Below are positions 31,092-34,499 of a DNA stretch of 34,499 nucleotides, piece by piece; the first letter of the stretch is position 1, and each line of letters opens with the position of its first letter. The position numbers and the translations under genes are program-made. The notes under the pieces were generated by a model, which worked only from the letters and a program-made list of their open reading frames with translations, was not told the DNA's origin and did not search any database. The stretch comes from an uncultured Oscillospiraceae bacterium (GTDB lineage Bacteria; Bacillota; Clostridia; Oscillospirales; Ruminococcaceae): assembly GCA_900539195.1 (NCBI GenBank), contig UQBC01000029.1, positions 1-34,499 on the forward strand. The letters run 5' to 3'.

Positions 31092-31208
31092 TCTGTTTCA
31101 GGGCGGAGTGAAATTCTCCACCGGTGGTAAAGTCCACGAGCGCAAAGTATTTGTGCCGATTCGGTGAAATTCCGAAACCGACGGTATAGTCCGGATGAAA
31201 GAATCAGA
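31092..31208 (+). promoter_or_regulatory. FMN riboswitch (RFN element)
   Basis: The conserved RFN core is plain: AGGGCGGAGTGAAATTC, ACCGGTGGTAAAGTCCACGA, GATTCGGTGAAATTCCG, and ACCGACGGTATAGTCCGGAT. The closing P1 helix pairs TCTGTTTC (31092-31099) with GAATCAGA (31201-31208) with one mismatch. It binds flavin mononucleotide and here controls the riboflavin uptake gene that follows, by way of a terminator at 31263. Confidence 0.97.
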
Positions 31209-31262
31209 AATGCTTGACCGCAAATCCTTTATTTAAGCGGTACGACACTTTTGAGATAAGGT

Positions 31263-31294
31263 AAAGCCCCGAAAATACGGGGCTTTTATTTTTT
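31263..31294 (+). terminator. Riboswitch-controlled terminator
   Basis: 9-bp stem AAAGCCCCG (31263-31271) with its complement (31278-31286), a 6-base loop, then TTTTATTTTTT. It lies between the aptamer and ribU and is the expression platform: FMN binding should favour it. A further hairpin ACCGC/GCGGT sits in the linker. Confidence 0.92.
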
Positions 31295-31345
31295 GGCGAA
31301 CAGCTGAAAGTCACCTTTGGAGCAGATATAGAAAGGATGATTTTT

Positions 31346-31975
31346 ATGCAGACACAAACAACAAATCCAAGCGGAAACAAGGCACATATCGTATTCGATG
31401 TGAGAAAGCTCGTTTTCACGGCGCTCCTTGCGGCTATTTCTTCGGTGCTGATGCTGTTCAGTATCAAGGTACCGCTGATGCCGAGCTTTATCTCGTTTGA
31501 TTTTTCGGATTTTCCGGCGGTAATGGCTTCGCTAACAATGGGACCCATAGCAGGCGTTTTCGTATGCCTTGTAAAGAATATCATCAACCTGTTTTCGAGT
31601 ATGACAGGCGGTGTAGGAGAGCTTTCAAACTTTATTCTTAGCTGTTGCCTTGTCATACCGGCAGGCATTATAGGCAGAAAGATAAATACTTATAAAGGCG
31701 CTGTAATCGGCTGTGTTGTCGGAAGCGTTGTAATGGCTCTGCTCAGCATAGTATCCAACTATTTCCTTGTGTATCCGATATACGAGAATATTATGCCTAT
31801 CGAGGCAATCATCAATATGTACAAGGAGATAAACCCGAATGTAAACGGCCTTCTTGAATGCCTTATCGTGTTCAACTGCCCGTTCACACTGATAAAGGGT
31901 CTTGTTGCGTCGGTGCTGTGTATGCCGCTTTATAAGGTGTTAAGACCGGTGTTCAACTCATATTACAGAAAGTGA
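31346..31975 (+). CDS. ribU: Riboflavin ECF transporter substrate-binding subunit RibU
   Basis: S component of an energy-coupling factor transporter, 209 residues with about six membrane helices, that binds riboflavin and hands it to the shared EcfA-EcfA'-EcfT module (not in the window). Family stretches include RKLVFTALLAAISSVLMLFS near the start, FDFSDFPAVMASLTMGPIAG around residue 53, and the lysine-bearing VKNIINLF. The assignment to riboflavin is secured by the FMN riboswitch directly upstream. GAAAGGA (31331-31337) decides for the ATG at 31346; the ATG at 31337 overlaps that ribosome site. Confidence 0.94.
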   Translation: MQTQTTNPSGNKAHIVFDVRKLVFTALLAAISSVLMLFSIKVPLMPSFISFDFSDFPAVMASLTMGPIAGVFVCLVKNIINLFSSMTGGVGELSNFILSCCLVIPAGIIGRKINTYKGAVIGCVVGSVVMALLSIVSNYFLVYPIYENIMPIEAIINMYKEINPNVNGLLECLIVFNCPFTLIKGLVASVLCMPLYKVLRPVFNSYYRK

Positions 31976-32012
31976 TTACAGACTGATAAATCGGCGTAAA
32001 GCCGTTAAGAAT

Positions 32013-32045
32013 GCCCTGTGATGCGGTTGCGTCACAGGGCTTTTT
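32013..32045. terminator. Terminator after ribU
   Basis: 9-bp stem GCCCTGTGA (32013-32021) with its complement (32032-32040), with further pairing inside, followed by five T residues. It lies between convergent ribU and the DUF2461 gene. Confidence 0.9.
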
Positions 32046-32061
32046 CGTATGTCGGGGTACA

Positions 32062-32721
32062 TTATTCCTTGTTTATTGCTTTATGGATAAATCTGCATAT
32101 CGGGTACAGTGAGCGGAAGCCGTCAAGGATAAGCGGCTGCAGATTCTTAGTGAAAACCGTTTCATTTTCGTATGTAAAGCTTGCAGTACAGCTTATGGAT
32201 TTTCGGTTGTACCAGCCGTCAAGCAGGGGAGAAACATCGCCTTTTTTCCGCTTGTAGAAGTCGCCCTCAAGGGTGAAAATCTTCTGCTTGTCAAATGCAC
32301 GGGCAAGCCCGGAAAACGTTTTGGGGTCGGAATCTATCGCATTTCTGAGCCTTTGCATTGAGCCTGCACTGGCGCTCCACATACCCATTCCGTAGCCCCA
32401 GCCCTCGCAGGAAAGTTCAAAGTAGAACGCAGGTGCGACCCACCAGTCCTTGCGTGTTTCCTTGAAAGTAAACCAGTAATTATCACGGTATGGGTAGGCG
32501 TGAGGGAAGCGTGCGTCCTTTACTATCCTTGAAACAGAGCTTACGGTTTCATAGCCTATCTCACTGTAAAAATCGCAGAAAAGCTCATCGCAGAGCGATT
32601 TCATGGGCTTTGCAAGATTTTGCCTGTATTCATCTTTATGACTTTCGTACCAGTTTTTATCATTATTCAGCCGTATTCCCCACAGGAAATCTATAGCCGA
32701 CCTGTCAAAACCTTCAAACAT
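32062..32721 (-). CDS. DUF2461 family protein
   Basis: A 219-residue protein of the DUF2461 (TIGR02453) family, recognised by the opening FLWGIRLNNDKNWYESHKDEY, the central VKDARFPHAYPYRDNYWFTF and the aromatic stretch AFYFELSCEGWGYGMGMW. The family is soluble and widespread, with no established biochemical function. The start was set at the ATG at 32719-32721, because GAAAGGA lies 8 bases ahead and the family begins here. A longer frame reaching into the intergenic region has no ribosome site. It is a single gene, convergent with ribU and divergent from tspO. Confidence 0.85.
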   Translation of the reverse strand: MFEGFDRSAIDFLWGIRLNNDKNWYESHKDEYRQNLAKPMKSLCDELFCDFYSEIGYETVSSVSRIVKDARFPHAYPYRDNYWFTFKETRKDWWVAPAFYFELSCEGWGYGMGMWSASAGSMQRLRNAIDSDPKTFSGLARAFDKQKIFTLEGDFYKRKKGDVSPLLDGWYNRKSISCTASFTYENETVFTKNLQPLILDGFRSLYPICRFIHKAINKE

Positions 32722-32863
32722 AATATTAATCCTTTCATATTGTTTCAAAGTATATTTTACACTGTTTACGGGCAAAATGCAAGTGGTAATAAACGGACGT
32801 AAAGGGCATACAATTATTGTGAAATACGTTGTTAAACGGCTTAGCAATGCGAAAGGTGATAAT

Positions 32864-33340
32864 ATGAAGCGTAATAATAAATGGCTTGATCTTGTGCTTT
32901 ATATACTGTCGGCAGAGGTCATCGGAATGTCATCGGGACTGCTTGCAGGCAGTTTTAATGAATTCTTCCAAAAGTATAACAAACCGCCGTTGATGCCGCC
33001 GTCGTGGGTGTTCCCGGTGGTGTGGGTGATACTGTATGCGGTAATGGGAGTATCGGCACATATGATACATTACAGTGATGCGGCGGTGAGTGTGAAAAGA
33101 AAATTGCTGACGATATACTGGGTTCAGCTGATAGTGAATTTTCTGTGGAGCATAATATTCGTGCGGTTTGAGCTGTTGTGGCTTGCTGTGGCGGATATAG
33201 TGCTTCTGCTTGTTCTGATAGGGATAATGATACTCGGATTCGGAAAAGTAAATCGCATTGCAGGCGATATAAACATACCGTATTTTCTGTGGGTGGCATT
33301 TGCGACATATCTGAATATTGCTACGATTTTTGTCAACTGA
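32864..33340 (+). CDS. tspO: TspO/MBR family membrane protein
   Basis: A 158-residue member of the TspO/peripheral benzodiazepine receptor family, five membrane helices. It shows the hallmark NKPPLMPPSWVFPVVWVILY around residues 38-57 and the NFLWSIIF motif further on. Bacterial TspO proteins bind porphyrins and related ligands; their role in Firmicutes is not settled. GAAAGGTG lies 6-7 bases before the ATG at 32864. An in-frame ATG far upstream has no ribosome site and would add a tail foreign to the family. It is transcribed alone. Confidence 0.9.
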   Translation: MKRNNKWLDLVLYILSAEVIGMSSGLLAGSFNEFFQKYNKPPLMPPSWVFPVVWVILYAVMGVSAHMIHYSDAAVSVKRKLLTIYWVQLIVNFLWSIIFVRFELLWLAVADIVLLLVLIGIMILGFGKVNRIAGDINIPYFLWVAFATYLNIATIFVN

Positions 33341-33381
33341 CAGTGGTTGACGATACACAAAATCAATATAAACGCATAGTG

Positions 33382-33561
33382 GTTCATTTGTATGAACAGT
33401 TGTACGTTTTTTGTTTGAAAGACAAAAATTGTAAAATTGTGAGAGCTTGTGCTGAACGTTTTAAAAAACGCAATTAAGTAAATTCAGATGAAGTTTGCGT
33501 CATATTAAGTGATGCTGTAGCAAAGCATTAATTCGACTGTTTTAATAATGGGTGAAACTTC
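33382..33561. other. Gene-free stretch with scattered dyads
   Basis: Between tspO and the surface-protein promoter (33341-33657) I find no gene. Dyads are present: GTTCAT/ATGAAC (33382-33397, perhaps a weak tspO terminator), CGTTTT/AAAACG (33457-33470), and a distant pair GAAGTTT (33490-33496)/AAACTTC (33555-33561) enclosing ATGC/GCAT. The last could be a structured RNA, but no promoter or known family is evident. Confidence 0.3.
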
Positions 33562-33657
33562 TTTTGCATTTACGGGTAAAGAAATTTGATGTGTCAAGTA
33601 CATTTTAAATGTTTTTGTATTATTTTTTCAAAAATAGTGATAATTTTGCAATTGGGG

Positions 33658-33686
33658 TTGACGTAATCGAATATCAGTGGTATTAT
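33658..33686 (+). promoter_or_regulatory. Promoter of the LRR surface protein gene
   Basis: TTGACG (33658-33663) and TATTAT (33681-33686), spacer 17, giving a leader of about 45 bases before the ATG at 33737. Confidence 0.75.
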
Positions 33687-33736
33687 TTTACTATGAACTT
33701 GTGAAATCAAGAAATTAAATGATAGGAGAGTAAATT

Positions 33737-34499
33737 ATGATGAGCCAAAAAATAGTCGCCGGCATACTTGCTGCGGCGATCACGGTAAGCTCGATAGCGC
33801 CGGAAGCATTTGCGGAAATAAGCGGTGTCGGTGTCGGCGGAACATCTACTGTTAATGAGTCGACAGTCGATACATCGACAGATCCTGCGTCCGGTGGATC
33901 GGATAAAACTGAAGAGCCGGGCGAACCTGTCCCCAGAGATTCAAACGGTACTGTGCCCGAACCCGGGGAGGACGAAAGCGTCTATACGTATAATGCGCTT
34001 GATGACGGCACTATTGAGATCACGGGTTATAGCGGCAGTGCAGAGAATATTGTTATCCCGGCTCAGATCGATGGGAAGAGTGTAACTAGGATAGGAAACA
34101 ACGCATTTGAAAAATCAAGTGCAAAAGAAATAGTTATACCGGATAGTGTTACTGAGATAGGCAGCCAGGCTTTTTCAGGTTGTGGAAAGCTTACAGGCGT
34201 TTCGATCCCAAACAGCGTAACTATGATCCGGAATAGAGCTTTCTTTGACTGCAATAGTCTTGCAAGTATAACAATACCCGATAGTGTAACAGATATCGAG
34301 CTGCAAGCATTCTGTAACTGCACATCGCTCAAGTCGGTTACTATTCCCGCAAGCGTGACTGATATCGGTGATGAAGCTTTCGGATATTATTTTAATGATA
34401 TAGATGAATCGGAAATAAAGAAGGTCGATGGATTCAAGATAAATTATGTCAAGAATACATACGGACATTATTATGCTACTAAAAACGGCTTTTCTGATG
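33737..34499 (+). CDS. Secreted leucine-rich repeat (BspA-like) protein, 3' end beyond window
   Basis: The open frame runs off the right edge after 254 codons. Residues 1-26 form a classical signal peptide (MMSQKIVAGILAAA..., cleavage expected after AFA at 24-26). A Ser/Thr/Pro/Glu-rich linker (27-80) follows. Then come BspA-type LRR_5 repeats of about 23 residues with the pattern IPDSVTEIGSQAFSGC, visible at least four times from about residue 104 to 200. The last part (DGFKINYVKNTYGHYYATKN) is the usual end of such a block. Proteins of this kind are surface or secreted adhesion/binding modules, and in ruminococci they may carry a dockerin at the missing C-terminus. AGGAG at 33724-33728 lies 8 bases before the first of two adjacent ATG codons. 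Confidence 0.9.
   Translation, partial: MMSQKIVAGILAAAITVSSIAPEAFAEISGVGVGGTSTVNESTVDTSTDPASGGSDKTEEPGEPVPRDSNGTVPEPGEDESVYTYNALDDGTIEITGYSGSAENIVIPAQIDGKSVTRIGNNAFEKSSAKEIVIPDSVTEIGSQAFSGCGKLTGVSIPNSVTMIRNRAFFDCNSLASITIPDSVTDIELQAFCNCTSLKSVTIPASVTDIGDEAFGYYFNDIDESEIKKVDGFKINYVKNTYGHYYATKNGFSD

Noticed and set aside
33430..33657. Possible riboswitch upstream of the LRR gene
   Set aside because: No match by eye to the cores of c-di-GMP, cobalamin, glycine, preQ1 or FMN classes, and the segment lies upstream of the gene's own promoter.
43..34499. tRNA, rRNA, prophage or insertion-sequence genes
   Set aside because: No T-loop GGTTCGA-type cloverleaf, rRNA stretch, transposase or integrase motif was found on either strand.

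Overview
The window looks like a metagenome-assembled contig from a low-to-mid GC gut Firmicute. The most likely group is Oscillospiraceae/Ruminococcaceae (Ruminococcus or [Eubacterium] siraeum-like). This placement is inferred from several things: Firmicute-style L27 with its processing protease Prp, Mini-RNase III, YmfF/YmfH-type M16 proteins, an FMN-riboswitch-controlled RibU, BspA-like surface repeats, strong AAGGAGG-type Shine-Dalgarno sites, and plant/mucin glycan enzymes of families GH95, GH127 and GH130. Bases 1-42 are not genomic: they are an Illumina Nextera i7 index plus transposase adapter left on the contig end. The sequence ends inside a gene on the right.

Left part (43-11.4 kb). 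A truncated GH95 glycosidase with a structured leader is followed by tyrA with a small membrane protein gene, both on the minus strand. Divergent from tyrA is a two-gene heterodimeric ABC exporter, then an SPL-type radical SAM gene and a GNAT acetyltransferase. A bidirectional terminator separates these from an AraC regulator, which is divergent to a GH127 beta-L-arabinofuranosidase. The two promoters of that pair overlap and are wrapped in nested dyads.

Middle part (11.4-26 kb). This is housekeeping. The minus-strand run obg-mrnC-yitT-yebC is one likely operon, the rplU-prp-rpmA operon has its own leader, and ychF is divergent from a NERD-domain nuclease gene. A 728-base gene-free stretch follows. 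It holds a cluster of palindromic operator-like sites and a complete small transcription unit (consensus promoter, hairpin, 24-codon hydrophobic reading frame or non-coding RNA, strong terminator). Then come ymfF-ymfH-lgt-folD-small membrane protein on the plus strand, and rpmG-secE-nusG-rplK-rplA under a consensus promoter.

Right part (26-34.5 kb). On the minus strand are a GH130 mannosylglucose phosphorylase with its own promoter and the operon rnr-mscL-membrane protein. On the plus strand are a decayed coding remnant, a complete FMN riboswitch with terminator, and ribU. A DUF2461 gene (minus) and tspO (plus) diverge. The window closes with the start of a secreted leucine-rich-repeat (BspA-like) protein.

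Most of the window is ordinary core metabolism and translation. The least explained element is the small transcript at about 18235-18357 with the operator cluster just upstream of it.
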